Made by a program: the position numbers and the translations under genes
Shown here: piece by piece, positions 9,711 through 18,450 of the stretch
How the letters are laid out: every line of letters starts with the position of its first letter
Position numbering within the stretch: position 1 is the stretch's first letter
The notes under the pieces: model-generated
Databases searched by the model: none
Seen by the model: only the letters and a program-made list of their open reading frames with translations
What the model was told of the DNA's origin: nothing
Assembly (NCBI RefSeq): GCF_003345295.1
Contig: NZ_CP031055.1
Span: 2,666,001 to 2,730,000, forward strand
Direction of reading: 5' to 3'
Origin: Vibrio splendidus
Lineage (GTDB): Bacteria; Pseudomonadota; Gammaproteobacteria; Enterobacterales; Vibrionaceae
DNA length: 64,000 bases

Positions 9711-10172
9711 TTAGAAAAAACCGAAGTAGATAGCAGCAAGTAAGCTGTAGCGAGCGGCTTTGCCAATCGCTATCAAAATAACGCTAGGGATAAATTTCAT
9801 TCTTAGCCAACCCGCCGCGAGACACAAAGGGTCACCAATAACGGGCAACCAACTGAATAACAGTGTCCAGTAACCATAACGGCTCAGCCAAGCCATAGCC
9901 TTATGACCATGCTTTTCAGATTGAGTTCGATTGGGCAACCACAAACCAATCCAATAATTAGTCAGGCCACCTAAGGTGTTACCGAGTGTCGCTATTAGAA
10001 TAATCGACGATGTTGAGAATTGATCTAGGCTCAATGCTGCAACAAGGCTGGCTTCTGAACCGCCGGGCAATAACGTGGCACTTAAGAAGCCACTGATGAA
10101 GAGTACCCAAAGCGCCGAGTCAGAGAACCACAGCGCTATGTTTTCAAAAAGGGAATTAAAGAACTCTAGCAC
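9711..10172 (-). CDS. yqaA: YqaA family inner membrane protein (DedA/VTT-like)
   Basis: Small membrane protein of 153 residues with about four hydrophobic stretches. FISGFLSATLLPGGSEA near residues 26-42 and GNTLGGLTNYWIG are typical of the SNARE-associated/DedA superfamily subgroup YqaA. DedA relatives are linked to membrane lipid flipping and proton-motive-force homeostasis, but the role of YqaA is not established. The start codon appears to be GTG, six bases after the upstream oxidoreductase. Confidence 0.85.
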   Translation of the reverse strand: MLEFFNSLFENIALWFSDSALWVLFISGFLSATLLPGGSEASLVAALSLDQFSTSSIILIATLGNTLGGLTNYWIGLWLPNRTQSEKHGHKAMAWLSRYGYWTLLFSWLPVIGDPLCLAAGWLRMKFIPSVILIAIGKAARYSLLAAIYFGFF

Positions 10173-10178
10173 TGCCTA

Positions 10179-11132
10179 TCAACCTTCTTGCATTTTAAGT
10201 AGTACCTTGCCTCTGGTGTGTCCGGTTTCAACCTGCAGATGCGCCGACTGCGCTTCATCTAACTGGTAGATACCTTGAATTTCTGTTTTGAGCAATCCGA
10301 CACTGACCATGTACAACATAGTGTCCATTTGCTCTGGGTTTGGTTCAACCAGCATGCCTGATGCAGTAAAGCCTAATAATGTTGCTTTTTCGCAGATCAA
10401 TTCAGCAGATAAAGTTGGGACTGTCACCACTCTTGCGCCATCTTTTAGGCACTTCAACGCATCGAGAGCGGTATCGCCACCAACCAAATCAATCAGCACA
10501 TCGACATCAGAGACTCTTTCCGATGCTGGCGCAAATTTATAGTTAATCGCATGAGCGCCTAACGTTGCTAAGTAATCAAGATTCGCTTCACTACAAGTTG
10601 TGTAAACCTCGGCTTTCGCTGCCACGGCGATTTGAACCGCTAGATGACCAACGCCGCCTGCGCCCGCCAAGATAAGTACGCGATCGCCCTCTTTCACTTC
10701 AGCTTTGTTGAGCGCTTGGGCTGCTGTTTGACTGGCTAATGGTAATGCCGCAGCCGCTTCTAGAGTCACCGAATCAGGAACCATGCTTAATGCCGCTTCT
10801 GGGACACACACATATTGGCTGTAACCGCCACCTTGCAGTGGGAAACCAATAAAGCCTGCCACGTTGTCGCCAACCGTAAAGCGCTCAGCCTGCTCCCCTA
10901 GGGTGACAATTTGCCCTGAAATGTCATAACCAGGAACCCAAGGCAGGTTATCTTTGTTCTGTGCTGCAGCCCAACCTAGACCAGCACGGGTTTTAACATC
11001 AATCGGATTAATGCCCGAAAAGGAAACTTTAACCACGACTTCTCCAGCCTTAGGCTCAGGAATAGCACGGGGTTGAATACTGAGGTTTTCGACACCGCCG
11101 AATTGAGTAATCGCTATCTGTTTATTTTCCAT
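10179..11132 (-). CDS. MDR-family NAD(P)-dependent oxidoreductase
   Basis: Medium-chain dehydrogenase/reductase of the quinone-oxidoreductase type, 317 residues from the chosen start. It has a GroES-like N-terminal half (VVKVSFSGINPIDVKTR), the conserved PWVPGYDISG region, and a Rossmann half with ILAGAGGVGHLAVQIA. Zinc ligands of true alcohol dehydrogenases are not evident. A longer reading frame reaches 11228, but it would run through the oadGAB terminator; the ATG at 11132 has AAGGAAAT suitably placed and starts the family-typical MENKQIAITQFG. Substrate unknown. Confidence 0.85.
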   Translation of the reverse strand: MENKQIAITQFGGVENLSIQPRAIPEPKAGEVVVKVSFSGINPIDVKTRAGLGWAAAQNKDNLPWVPGYDISGQIVTLGEQAERFTVGDNVAGFIGFPLQGGGYSQYVCVPEAALSMVPDSVTLEAAAALPLASQTAAQALNKAEVKEGDRVLILAGAGGVGHLAVQIAVAAKAEVYTTCSEANLDYLATLGAHAINYKFAPASERVSDVDVLIDLVGGDTALDALKCLKDGARVVTVPTLSAELICEKATLLGFTASGMLVEPNPEQMDTMLYMVSVGLLKTEIQGIYQLDEAQSAHLQVETGHTRGKVLLKMQEG

Positions 11133-11187
11133 TTCCACATTTCCTTGATTGATAAAAGCCCTAATGAGCAAGCACCCTAATTGATAA

Positions 11188-11216
11188 AAAGAAAGGGATG
11201 CGAAAGCATCCCTTTG
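11188..11216 (-). terminator. Terminator of the oadGAB operon
   Basis: On the minus strand AAAGGGATGC, loop, GCATCCCTTT followed by CTTTTTAT. It lies about 90 bases past the oadB stop and before the next gene. Confidence 0.88.
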
Positions 11217-11303
11217 ACTATAAACCATTTAATAAGGCTAAGTTAACCGCTCATTCGTAAATTGACGACCAATTAACGTAACGATACGTGACCTAGGAAC
11301 CTA

Positions 11304-12434
11304 CTAGCCCACTAGAGCTAATAGAATACCCGCCGCAACCGCACTACCAAGTACACCTGCCACGTTCGGGCCCATCGCATGCATCAACAAGAAGTTTTGA
11401 GGGTTTGCCTCAAGACCAACCTTGTTTACAACACGAGCCGCCATCGGAACCGCTGATACACCGGCCGCGCCAATCAATGGGTTGATGTCTTCTTTAGAGA
11501 AGCGATTAAGCAACTTCGCCATTAACACGCCACCCGCCGTACCAATACTGAACGCCACCGCACCTAAACCTAAAATACCCAGCGTCTCTAAGTTCAAGAA
11601 CGTGTCCGCTTGAAGCTTAGAACCAACACCTAGGCCTAGGAAAATAGTTACGACGTTAATCAGTTCGTTTTGAGCTGTTTTTGAAAGGCGATCAACCACA
11701 CCCGCTTCACGCATTAAGTTACCCAAGCAGAACATACCTACTAGAGGTGTTGCTGAAGGTAGGAACAGAATCGTCATCAGTAGTACAGCAAGCGGGAAAA
11801 GGATCTTCTCGGCTTTACCAACGTGACGTAACTGCGCCATCTTAATCTTGCGTTCTTCCGGCGTCGTTAGCGCTTTCATGATAGGTGGCTGAATAATAGG
11901 AACTAAAGCCATGTAGCTGTAAGCCGCAACTGCAATGGCACCTAGTAGGTCAGGAGATAACTTACTCGCCAAGAAGATCGCGGTTGGGCCATCGGCACCA
12001 CCAATGATCGCAATTGACGAAGCATCTGCCATTGAGAATTCCATACCTGGAACATAGTTCAGCAAGATCGCACCAAATAGCGTTGCGAAGATACCAAACT
12101 GAGCCGCAGCCCCTAGCCATAACGTTTTAGGGTTAGCAATCAACGCACCGAAGTCCGTCATTGCACCAACACCCATAAAGATCAGCAGTGGGAAAATACC
12201 CGTTTCAATACCAATGTAGTAAACGTAGTAAAGCAAACCACCGGGATCAGTAAACCCAGCATTTGGAATATTTGCTAATACAGCACCAAAACCAATCGGT
12301 AATAAAAGTAGCGGTTCAAATCCTTTACGAATTGCCAAAAACAACAATAAGCAACCGACCAGCATCATACAAATCTGGCCGAACTCAAAGTTAGCAATCC
12401 CTGTTTCAGACCATAAGGTCATCAATCCTTCCAT
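11304..12434 (-). CDS. oadB: Oxaloacetate decarboxylase, Na+-pump beta subunit
   Basis: Membrane-embedded subunit that decarboxylates carboxybiotin and couples this to sodium export. The 376 residues are mostly hydrophobic (nine or more helices) and include the conserved Asp in IIGGADGPTAIFLASKL, the family's Na+/catalytic site, plus GVSAVPMAARV and NFLLMHAMGPNVAGVLGS near the end. It follows oadA after nine bases. Expected role is oxaloacetate to pyruvate plus CO2 during citrate or dicarboxylate metabolism while building a Na+ gradient. Confidence 0.96.
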   Translation of the reverse strand: MEGLMTLWSETGIANFEFGQICMMLVGCLLLFLAIRKGFEPLLLLPIGFGAVLANIPNAGFTDPGGLLYYVYYIGIETGIFPLLIFMGVGAMTDFGALIANPKTLWLGAAAQFGIFATLFGAILLNYVPGMEFSMADASSIAIIGGADGPTAIFLASKLSPDLLGAIAVAAYSYMALVPIIQPPIMKALTTPEERKIKMAQLRHVGKAEKILFPLAVLLMTILFLPSATPLVGMFCLGNLMREAGVVDRLSKTAQNELINVVTIFLGLGVGSKLQADTFLNLETLGILGLGAVAFSIGTAGGVLMAKLLNRFSKEDINPLIGAAGVSAVPMAARVVNKVGLEANPQNFLLMHAMGPNVAGVLGSAVAAGILLALVG

Positions 12435-12443
12435 GGTACTCCC

Positions 12444-14231
12444 TTACGCTAAGCTTAGTAGTGGAGCGCCTACAGTAACTGCATCGCCTTCTTTAACATT
12501 CAATTCCTGAACGATACCACCACGAGCAGCACGAACTTCCGTTTCCATCTTCATCGCTTCCAAGATCAGTAGCACATCGCCTTCAGCCACTTCAACACCT
12601 GGCTGAACGATAACTTTGAAGATGTTGCCTGCTAATGGAGCTGGAACTGCTTCTGCATCAGAAGCCGCTGCAGGTGCAGCTTGAGCCCCTTGTGCTGGCT
12701 TAGCTGATGGACATACTGATGTGAGTTCGCCTTGTGGCCCGACTTCAACATCATAAACTTGACCATCAACCTTCACGCTGTAGCTTTCAATGCTACCAGC
12801 AACAGGCTGTGGTGCCGCAACAGGAGCTGCCGTTTCTGCAGTTGGTGCAGGTTCAAATGCTTCAGGGTTACGACGGTTCTTAAGGAACTTAAGGCCGACT
12901 TGTGGGAAAAGTGCGTATGTCAGTACATCATCAACGGTATCTTCAGCGAGTGAAATGCCATCTGATTTCGCTTTTTCTAAAAGGTCTGTCGTTAACGTAT
13001 CCATTTCAGACTTAAGTAAATCAGCAGGACGACACGTGATTGGCTCTGCACCATCTAACACTTTCGCTTGCAGTTCAGCATCAACCTCAGCAGGCGCTTG
13101 ACCATATTCACCTTTCAGTAGACCCGCAGTCTCTTTAGTGATGCTCTTGTAGCGCTCACCCGTTAGAACGTTGATAACCGCTTGAGTACCAACAATCTGA
13201 GAAGTAGGTGTTACCAAAGGAATGTAACCCAGCTCTTTACGTACACGAGGGATCTCTTCGAGCACTTCGTCCATACGATCGGCTGCGCCTTGCTCTTTAA
13301 GCTGACCTTCCATGTTGGTTAACATGCCGCCAGGAACCTGAGCAATCAAGATACGTGAATCAACACCTTTTAGCTGACCTTCCCATTTCGCGTACTTTTT
13401 ACGTACATCACGGAAGTAAGCCGCGATGGGTTCGATCTGATCAAGCTTAAGCTTGGTATCACGCTCTGTACCTTCTAACATCGCAACAACCGTTTCAGTT
13501 GGCGTGTGACCGTAAGTACAGCTCATTGAAGAAATAGCGGTGTCTAGAATATCGATACCCGCTTCAACGGCTTTAACCGCTGTTGCTGTCGATAGACCGG
13601 TTGTCGCGTGGCTATGCAACGCTAGAGGAACGTCACACGATGCTTTGATACGTGTAATCAGCTCTTCCGCTTCATACGGCTTTAATAAACCTGACATATC
13701 TTTGATACATAGTGAGTGACAACCTAGGTCCTCTAGGCGTTTAGCTAAATCAACCCAAGTATCTGAGTTGTGAACCGGACTGGTTGTGTAAGACAACGTA
13801 CCTTGAGCGTGACCACCAACATCAATCGTTGCTTTCACTGCTGTTTCAAAGTTACGTACGTCATTCATCGCATCAAAAATACGGAATACGTCCATGCCGT
13901 TCTTATGGGCACGTTCAACAAATTTCTCTACTACATCATCCGCATAGTGACGGTAACCCAATAAATTTTGACCACGCAGTAGCATCTGCATTGGTGTGTT
14001 TGGCATCGCTTTTTTCAGCTCACGCAAACGCTCCCACGGATCTTCTCCTAGAAAACGAATACACGAATCAAACGTTGCGCCGCCCCAAGTCTCTAAAGAC
14101 CAGTAACCGACTTTATCCAGTTCTGCCGCAATTGGCAGCATATCTTCGATACGCATACGAGTAGCAAATAGTGACTGGTGCGCGTCACGAAGTACCACAT
14201 CTGTGATAGCTAGTGGTTTAGACATGCTCAT
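12444..14231 (-). CDS. oadA: Oxaloacetate decarboxylase alpha subunit (biotin-containing)
   Basis: Soluble carboxyltransferase subunit that moves the carboxyl group from oxaloacetate onto its own biotin. The 595 residues start with the carboxyltransferase domain (VVLRDAHQSLFATRMR, ending near residue 450), then an Ala/Pro-rich linker and the biotinyl domain, with the biotinylated Lys561 in EAMKMETEV. The hydrophobic linker and biotin domain match the family layout. It sits between oadG and oadB, and GAGTTT-type purines precede the ATG. Confidence 0.97.
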   Translation of the reverse strand: MSMSKPLAITDVVLRDAHQSLFATRMRIEDMLPIAAELDKVGYWSLETWGGATFDSCIRFLGEDPWERLRELKKAMPNTPMQMLLRGQNLLGYRHYADDVVEKFVERAHKNGMDVFRIFDAMNDVRNFETAVKATIDVGGHAQGTLSYTTSPVHNSDTWVDLAKRLEDLGCHSLCIKDMSGLLKPYEAEELITRIKASCDVPLALHSHATTGLSTATAVKAVEAGIDILDTAISSMSCTYGHTPTETVVAMLEGTERDTKLKLDQIEPIAAYFRDVRKKYAKWEGQLKGVDSRILIAQVPGGMLTNMEGQLKEQGAADRMDEVLEEIPRVRKELGYIPLVTPTSQIVGTQAVINVLTGERYKSITKETAGLLKGEYGQAPAEVDAELQAKVLDGAEPITCRPADLLKSEMDTLTTDLLEKAKSDGISLAEDTVDDVLTYALFPQVGLKFLKNRRNPEAFEPAPTAETAAPVAAPQPVAGSIESYSVKVDGQVYDVEVGPQGELTSVCPSAKPAQGAQAAPAAASDAEAVPAPLAGNIFKVIVQPGVEVAEGDVLLILEAMKMETEVRAARGGIVQELNVKEGDAVTVGAPLLSLA

Positions 14232-14256
14232 AAACTCCTTTTTAATCCTTTAAATG

Positions 14257-14514
14257 CTACTTAGCAGTAGACGCACGGTATTGATGAACCGCGGCCGAAA
14301 TTGCTGCCACTACCTGTGGACTAACAGCTGAAGGGTTTGATTGTGATTTTTTAATTTTTTTAGGTGCTGCGATCGGCTCTGGTACTTCTTCTGGTACCAG
14401 TTTTGACATCAACCGAACGAGGTAAACTAGAATAGTTAGGAAAATAAAGACAACGGACATCCCCGTTATCATTAGAGTCGCCGCATCTCCTAGCAGGCTT
14501 CCAATATTAGTCAT
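14257..14514 (-). CDS. oadG: Oxaloacetate decarboxylase gamma subunit
   Basis: Small single-pass membrane subunit that holds the alpha and beta subunits together and binds Zn2+ at its C terminus. From ATG at 14514 it has 85 residues: one transmembrane helix (about residues 12-35, MITGMSVVFIFLTILVYLV) and a hydrophilic Lys/Pro-rich tail. AAGGAAGC lies ideally before this ATG. An in-frame longer version to 14580 would begin at or near the transcription start and is rejected. First gene of oadGAB. Confidence 0.93.
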   Translation of the reverse strand: MTNIGSLLGDAATLMITGMSVVFIFLTILVYLVRLMSKLVPEEVPEPIAAPKKIKKSQSNPSAVSPQVVAAISAAVHQYRASTAK

Positions 14515-14582
14515 GTTGCTTCCTTTCTTCGTCATCCTGACATACGTGCAGGATTTCAGCGAATAGTGATCCCGACCCATGG

Positions 14583-14610
14583 ATTATCTCGATTGGTAAA
14601 AGTTTGTCAA
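14583..14610 (-). promoter_or_regulatory. Promoter of oadGAB
   Basis: On the minus strand TTGACA, 16 bases, GATAAT. Transcription would start near 14576, giving a leader of about 60 bases that contains the small hairpin TCCTG/CAGGA before the oadG ribosome site. Confidence 0.75.
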
Positions 14611-14850
14611 TTTTGTTTAAGGTTCTGTTACGGATAACGCACACATAAGGTTAATTATTCGCCTATCAGATCACATAAATCTGTCAAATACGTCATTTAT
14701 AGATATTTAAACTGTGACTTAAACGGGGCTTTTCTTAGAAATGATATGAGAAAGGTGGAATAACAAAGAAGCAATCAAGAATTACTTTAAATACAACAAG
14801 TTAAATAACGACAAAATTTAACATTATCGCAACAAATTTACAGCAGACAT
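14611..14850. other. A+T-rich intergenic stretch, oadG promoter to tRNA terminator
   Basis: No gene seen. It contains a TTGACA-like hexamer (minus strand, near 14680) and TGTGA half-sites that could belong to a CRP-type operator, but no complete palindrome was found. Confidence 0.4.
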
Positions 14851-14882
14851 AAAAAAAGCCTCGTATAAACGAGGCTTTCTTT
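14851..14882 (-). terminator. Terminator of the tRNA array
   Basis: Minus strand stem AAGCCTCG/CGAGGCTT followed by seven T, directly after the last tRNA-Arg copy. Confidence 0.93.
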
Positions 14883-14889
14883 AATAAGG

Positions 14890-14966
14890 TGGTGCGCCCT
14901 GGAGGATTCGAACCTCCGACCGCCTGGTTCGTAGCCAGGTACTCTATCCAGCTGAGCTAAGGGCGC
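14890..14966 (-). tRNA. tRNA-Arg(ACG), copy 8 in transcription order
   Basis: 77 bases with encoded CCA. Cloverleaf complete: acceptor GCGCCCT/AGGGCGC, anticodon loop CTACGAA with anticodon ACG, T-loop TTCGAAT. Last gene before the terminator. Confidence 0.98.
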
Positions 14967-15067
14967 AACGGTTTCGATATTAAATTGTTAGTTAAGGCAA
15001 TAAAGCAGTTAAGACTATAAAGCAAAACTAAACATTCAACATCAGGATTAGTGAAAACCCTAAATAG

Positions 15068-15144
15068 TGGTGCGCCCTGGAGGATTCGAACCTCCGACCG
15101 CCTGGTTCGTAGCCAGGTACTCTATCCAGCTGAGCTAAGGGCGC
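15068..15144 (-). tRNA. tRNA-Arg(ACG), copy 7
   Basis: Identical to the other Arg copies: anticodon ACG, encoded CCA, 77 bases. ACG (read as ICG) decodes CGU/CGC/CGA. Confidence 0.98.
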
Positions 15145-15227
15145 AACGGTTTCGATATTAAGCTTTAGCTAAGGCAATAAAGCAAAACTAAACGTTCAAC
15201 ATCAGGGTTAATAAAAACCCTAAATAG

Positions 15228-15304
15228 TGGTGCGCCCTGGAGGATTCGAACCTCCGACCGCCTGGTTCGTAGCCAGGTACTCTATCCAGCTGAGCTAAGG
15301 GCGC
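15228..15304 (-). tRNA. tRNA-Arg(ACG), copy 6
   Basis: 77-base copy identical in sequence to its neighbours, with encoded CCA. Confidence 0.98.
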
Positions 15305-15404
15305 AACGATTTCGATATTAAGCTGTTAGTTAAAGCAATAAAGCAGTTAAGGCAATAAAGCAAAACTAAACGTTCAACATCAGGATTAGTGAAAACCCTA
15401 AAAG

Positions 15405-15481
15405 TGGTGCGCCCTGGAGGATTCGAACCTCCGACCGCCTGGTTCGTAGCCAGGTACTCTATCCAGCTGAGCTAAGGGCGC
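15405..15481 (-). tRNA. tRNA-Arg(ACG), copy 5
   Basis: 77-base identical copy with encoded CCA; spacer on its upstream side has the longer form. Confidence 0.98.
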
Positions 15482-15582
15482 AACGGTTTCGATATTAAGC
15501 TGTTAGTTAAAGCAATAAAGCAGTTAAGGCAATAAAGCAAAACTAAACGTTCAACATCAGGATTAATGAAAACCCTAAATAG

Positions 15583-15659
15583 TGGTGCGCCCTGGAGGAT
15601 TCGAACCTCCGACCGCCTGGTTCGTAGCCAGGTACTCTATCCAGCTGAGCTAAGGGCGC
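15583..15659 (-). tRNA. tRNA-Arg(ACG), copy 4
   Basis: 77-base identical copy with encoded CCA. Confidence 0.98.
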
Positions 15660-15743
15660 AACGGTTTCGACACTGAGCTTTTAGCTAAGGCAATAAAGCA
15701 AAACTAAACGTTCAACATCAGGATTAATGAAAACCCTAAATAG

Positions 15744-15820
15744 TGGTGCGCCCTGGAGGATTCGAACCTCCGACCGCCTGGTTCGTAGCCAGGTACTCTA
15801 TCCAGCTGAGCTAAGGGCGC
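15744..15820 (-). tRNA. tRNA-Arg(ACG), copy 3
   Basis: 77-base identical copy with encoded CCA. Confidence 0.98.
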
Positions 15821-15904
15821 AACGGTTTCGACACTGAGCTTTTAGCTAAGGCAATAAAGCAAAACTAAACGTTCAACATCAGGATTAATGAAAACCCTAA
15901 ATAG

Positions 15905-15981
15905 TGGTGCGCCCTGGAGGATTCGAACCTCCGACCGCCTGGTTCGTAGCCAGGTACTCTATCCAGCTGAGCTAAGGGCGC
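15905..15981 (-). tRNA. tRNA-Arg(ACG), copy 2
   Basis: 77-base identical copy with encoded CCA; the upstream spacer here is different because it borders a tRNA-Ser gene. Confidence 0.98.
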
Positions 15982-16066
15982 ACGGTATCTTCAAGCGAAG
16001 AAGTTGTGAAATATATCACATTCTTGTTTCTACGAAACAAAAAAAAGGCCATAGGCCTGTAATGAA

Positions 16067-16159
16067 TGGCGGTGAGGGAGGGATTCGAACCCTCGATGCG
16101 GCTACAAACCACATACTCCCTTAGCAGGGGAGCGCCTTCGGCCACTCGGCCACCTCACC
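16067..16159 (-). tRNA. tRNA-Ser(GCT), second copy
   Basis: 93 bases with long variable arm and encoded CCA; anticodon loop CTGCTAA (GCT, reads AGU/AGC). It differs from the other copy at one D-loop base (GAGTGG) and one base in the variable-arm loop. It lies between Arg copies 1 and 2. Confidence 0.98.
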
Positions 16160-16207
16160 AAATTCATTATTCTTATCCATTACTTATTAACAAAGTAATC
16201 TAAAGAA

Positions 16208-16284
16208 TGGTGCGCCCTGGAGGATTCGAACCTCCGACCGCCTGGTTCGTAGCCAGGTACTCTATCCAGCTGAGCTAAGGGCGC
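16208..16284 (-). tRNA. tRNA-Arg(ACG), copy 1
   Basis: 77-base copy identical to the seven downstream genes, flanked on both sides by tRNA-Ser. Confidence 0.98.
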
Positions 16285-16330
16285 ACATTGTTACTTCTGT
16301 GTTTGCTTGCAAATTCAAACGTGCAAGAAA

Positions 16331-16423
16331 TGGCGGTGAGGGAGGGATTCGAACCCTCGATGCGGCTATAAACCACATACTCCCTTAGCAGGGGAGCGCC
16401 TTCGGCCTCTCGGCCACCTCACC
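16331..16423 (-). tRNA. tRNA-Ser(GCT), first copy
   Basis: 93 bases, anticodon GCT, encoded CCA. First gene of the array, about 10-15 bases after the predicted transcription start. Same position as serV in the E. coli serV-argVYZQ cluster next to csrA. Confidence 0.98.
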
Positions 16424-16438
16424 GTCTTGCGGAGGCAC

Positions 16439-16466
16439 ATATTACGTTTTACCGAAAATATGTCAA
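16439..16466 (-). promoter_or_regulatory. Promoter of the tRNA-Ser/Arg array
   Basis: Minus strand: perfect TTGACA, 16 bases, TAATAT, then a G+C-rich discriminator (GTGCCTCC). Such discriminators are typical of stringently controlled stable-RNA promoters. Confidence 0.85.
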
Positions 16467-16854
16467 ACACTTTATTGAAAAAAACCGGACAAAAACATTC
16501 AACCGTTTGCAATTTAATCAAAGCGCTTGCAAATTGAACTTATAACATCCAATTAGCGCTTTTTCCCTTAAAAATTAAGGTGAAAGATTGGCAATAATTA
16601 ACAGCGGAAAACAATTATCTAATTTATCTCGCAGCAAGTGTCACTGCTGTTTGCACCATACTACGGGATGCTCTATTTCGCCATAGGGAAAGTCAGTAAA
16701 ACTTGAACTGCGGCAAACAAATATCATGCTGCCTCAATAAGAGTTAACTCAAGCGGTGTGGCTTTTCTATATCAAGCATTCAGCTCAGCATCTTCACCTA
16801 AGCCAGTTATTGAACTAACCAATCACTAAGTTGTGATTCTGCTGCCCCAAGATC
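16467..16854. other. Intergenic region between tRNA promoter and csrA terminator
   Basis: About 390 bases with no supported gene. Visible items are the 15-base palindrome CCTTAA-AAA-TTAAGG at 16566-16580 and the CAGCA/TGCTG inverted pair near 16635-16650. No GGA-rich CsrB-like RNA is present. Confidence 0.4.
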
Positions 16855-16883
16855 AAAAAAGGCTAGCAACAATGCTAGCCCCT
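16855..16883 (-). terminator. Terminator of csrA
   Basis: Minus strand GGGGCTAGC, loop ATTGTT, GCTAGCC, then six T, 17 bases after the csrA stop. Confidence 0.92.
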
Positions 16884-16899
16884 CTTCTACGCAAAAGTA

Positions 16900-17097
16900 T
16901 TAGTAGTTGCCAGATGCAACGTTACCATTACCTTTTTCAGCTTGAATGCGCATGTAGATCTCTTCACGGTGAACAGATACTTCTTTAGGTGCGTTAACAC
17001 CAATACGTACTTGGTTACCTTTAACGCCTAGTACAGTAACTGTTACTTCATCACCAATCATCAGTGTTTCGCCAACACGGCGAGTCAAAATTAGCAT
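16900..17097 (-). CDS. csrA: Carbon storage regulator CsrA
   Basis: Small RNA-binding dimer of 65 residues that binds GGA motifs in mRNA leaders and controls translation and stability; antagonised by CsrB-type RNAs. Sequence begins MLILTRRVGETLMIGD and contains the conserved VHREEIY with the key Arg44. AAGGAG lies just before the ATG, itself part of a likely autoregulatory CsrA site. It is 92 bases from the aspartokinase gene without a terminator between them, so readthrough is possible; a TTTACG/GATAAT pair could give its own promoter. Confidence 0.98.
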   Translation of the reverse strand: MLILTRRVGETLMIGDEVTVTVLGVKGNQVRIGVNAPKEVSVHREEIYMRIQAEKGNGNVASGNY

Positions 17098-17189
17098 TCT
17101 TTGCTCCTTGAGTAATCTCTAAATTTATCTAGCTACGAGAGCATTATCCAACAAAAGTTATATTTTCGTAAACTATCGATTGAGTTTAT

Positions 17190-18378
17190 TTAACCAAAAT
17201 GCACTTCTTTTTTAAGATAACCCTGTGTTTCACGCGCTACGATGTATGCATTGTGTAATATGTTAGCAGCTATATCGACTTGCGTTGGTGATATCACCAA
17301 AGTTAAAGACTGCTGCTGCAATAAGTGATGTTGTACATCAATTTCGCCTTCAGACAACAATCCATGTGAACTGACCACAATTTCTTGCGTTCGGCTTCCT
17401 ACCACAGTTAACAAACTAACATATTCACTATTACGGATTTTTTCAGCAAAAACTAGTTTTAATTTAGCACTTATGTCCGGTTTGATAATGAGCGCTGCCC
17501 GTTTCTGTTTCCTCGATCACACTACAGACTTCGATCCCTAACAACTGGCAATGCGACATGAGAGACGGTAAATCTTGATTCAAACACTCGATGAGAACCA
17601 TATCTCTTTGAATGGCTATTCCAGCAATATCATTCAAACAATCATTACCCGCGATGAGAGTGCCCTCGCCTTCTTCAAAACTCGAAAGTACTCTCAGTGG
17701 TACATTGTGTCGCCACGCATGCTGAACACATGGCAGGTGCAAAACCTTAGCGCCTCTGCGAGCCATTTCTTCCATAGAGGGAAAGTCTAAGGTATCTAAT
17801 TTTTTAGATTGCTTAACCACTCTAGGGTCGCAGGAATATACGCCATCAACGTCGGTATAGATCTGACACTCTTTAGCTTGAAGCGCGCCCGCTAATGCAA
17901 CGGCCGTAGTATCTGAACCACCTCGCCCTAAGGTTGTGATATCACCTTTCGCGTTAACGCCTTGAAAACCTGCAACAATGACAATCTGGTCATCATCTAA
18001 CAGCGCTCTAATAGGGGCGGTATCAATACGCTCAATCGTCGCATTATTATGATTAGAATCGGTGTGTATCTTGGCTTGATAGCCGGTCATCGATGTCGCT
18101 TCATAACCCAACTTGTGCAACGTCATCGCCAACAAAGCCATGGAAACTTGTTCTCCAGCCGTTAACAACACATCCAATTCTCTAGCGTTTGGTACGCTAT
18201 CAACTTGTGAAGCTAAGTTAACTAACCGATTTGTTTCACCTGACATAGCAGAAACGACAACCAGAATCTGGTTCCCTTCATTTTTCGCTTCAATGATTTT
18301 TTCTGCTACATGATGGATTCGTTCTATTGAACCCACCGACGTTCCACCAAATTTCTGCACGATAAGAGGCATTTTCAC
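17190..18378 (-). pseudogene. lysC: Aspartokinase (LysC type), interrupted by a one-base frameshift
   Basis: Monofunctional aspartate kinase, first step to lysine, threonine and methionine. The first part (residues 1-304) has the kinase domain: VQKFGGTSVGS, VVVSAMSGETN, GRGGSDTTA and TDVDGVYSCDPR, followed by a first ACT region. The frame then ends prematurely after ETETGSAHYQ. In the next frame the sequence continues as AALIIKPDISAKLKLVFAEK and VSLLTVVGSRTQEI to 17190, completing the second ACT domain. The span is 1189 bases, i.e. 3 x 396 + 1; dropping one G from the GGG at 17498-17500 yields 395 residues, the usual size. It is either a real lesion or a sequencing error. The catalytic domain alone could still be active but would probably lose feedback control. 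Confidence 0.88.
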
Positions 18379-18450
18379 CCGTCCTCACCTTCCCAAGACC
18401 AATGTCTATATATGACAAAAAAACACATACTCCGCGTCAGGGCGAAGCAA

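Larger units (their letters stand above)
14890..15981. repeat. Tandem array of tRNA-Arg repeat units
   Basis: Seven tRNA-Arg genes with near-identical spacers repeat at periods of 178, 160, 177, 178, 161 and 161 bases. Spacers share AACGGTTTCGA, CAATAAAGCA, ACTAAACGTTCAACATCAG and AAAACCCTAAA. The long and short forms differ by about 17 bases, an internal duplication of a CAATAAAGCAGTTAAGG-like stretch. The pattern shows recent unit duplication or gene conversion. Confidence 0.93.

Noticed and set aside
11133..11228. 32-codon extension of the MDR oxidoreductase
   Set aside because: It overlaps the oadGAB terminator and lacks a ribosome site; the internal ATG has one.
15068..15981. CRISPR-like array
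   Set aside because: The regular repeats are complete tRNA genes with conserved spacers, not variable spacers between short repeats.
15888..16124. 78-codon frame with GAPWRIRTSDRLVRSQVLYP
   Set aside because: It is the antisense translation of tRNA-Arg and tRNA-Ser genes, a well-known source of false hypothetical proteins.
16467..16899. CsrB-like RNA next to csrA
   Set aside because: Too few GGA loop motifs and no sRNA terminator on the right side.
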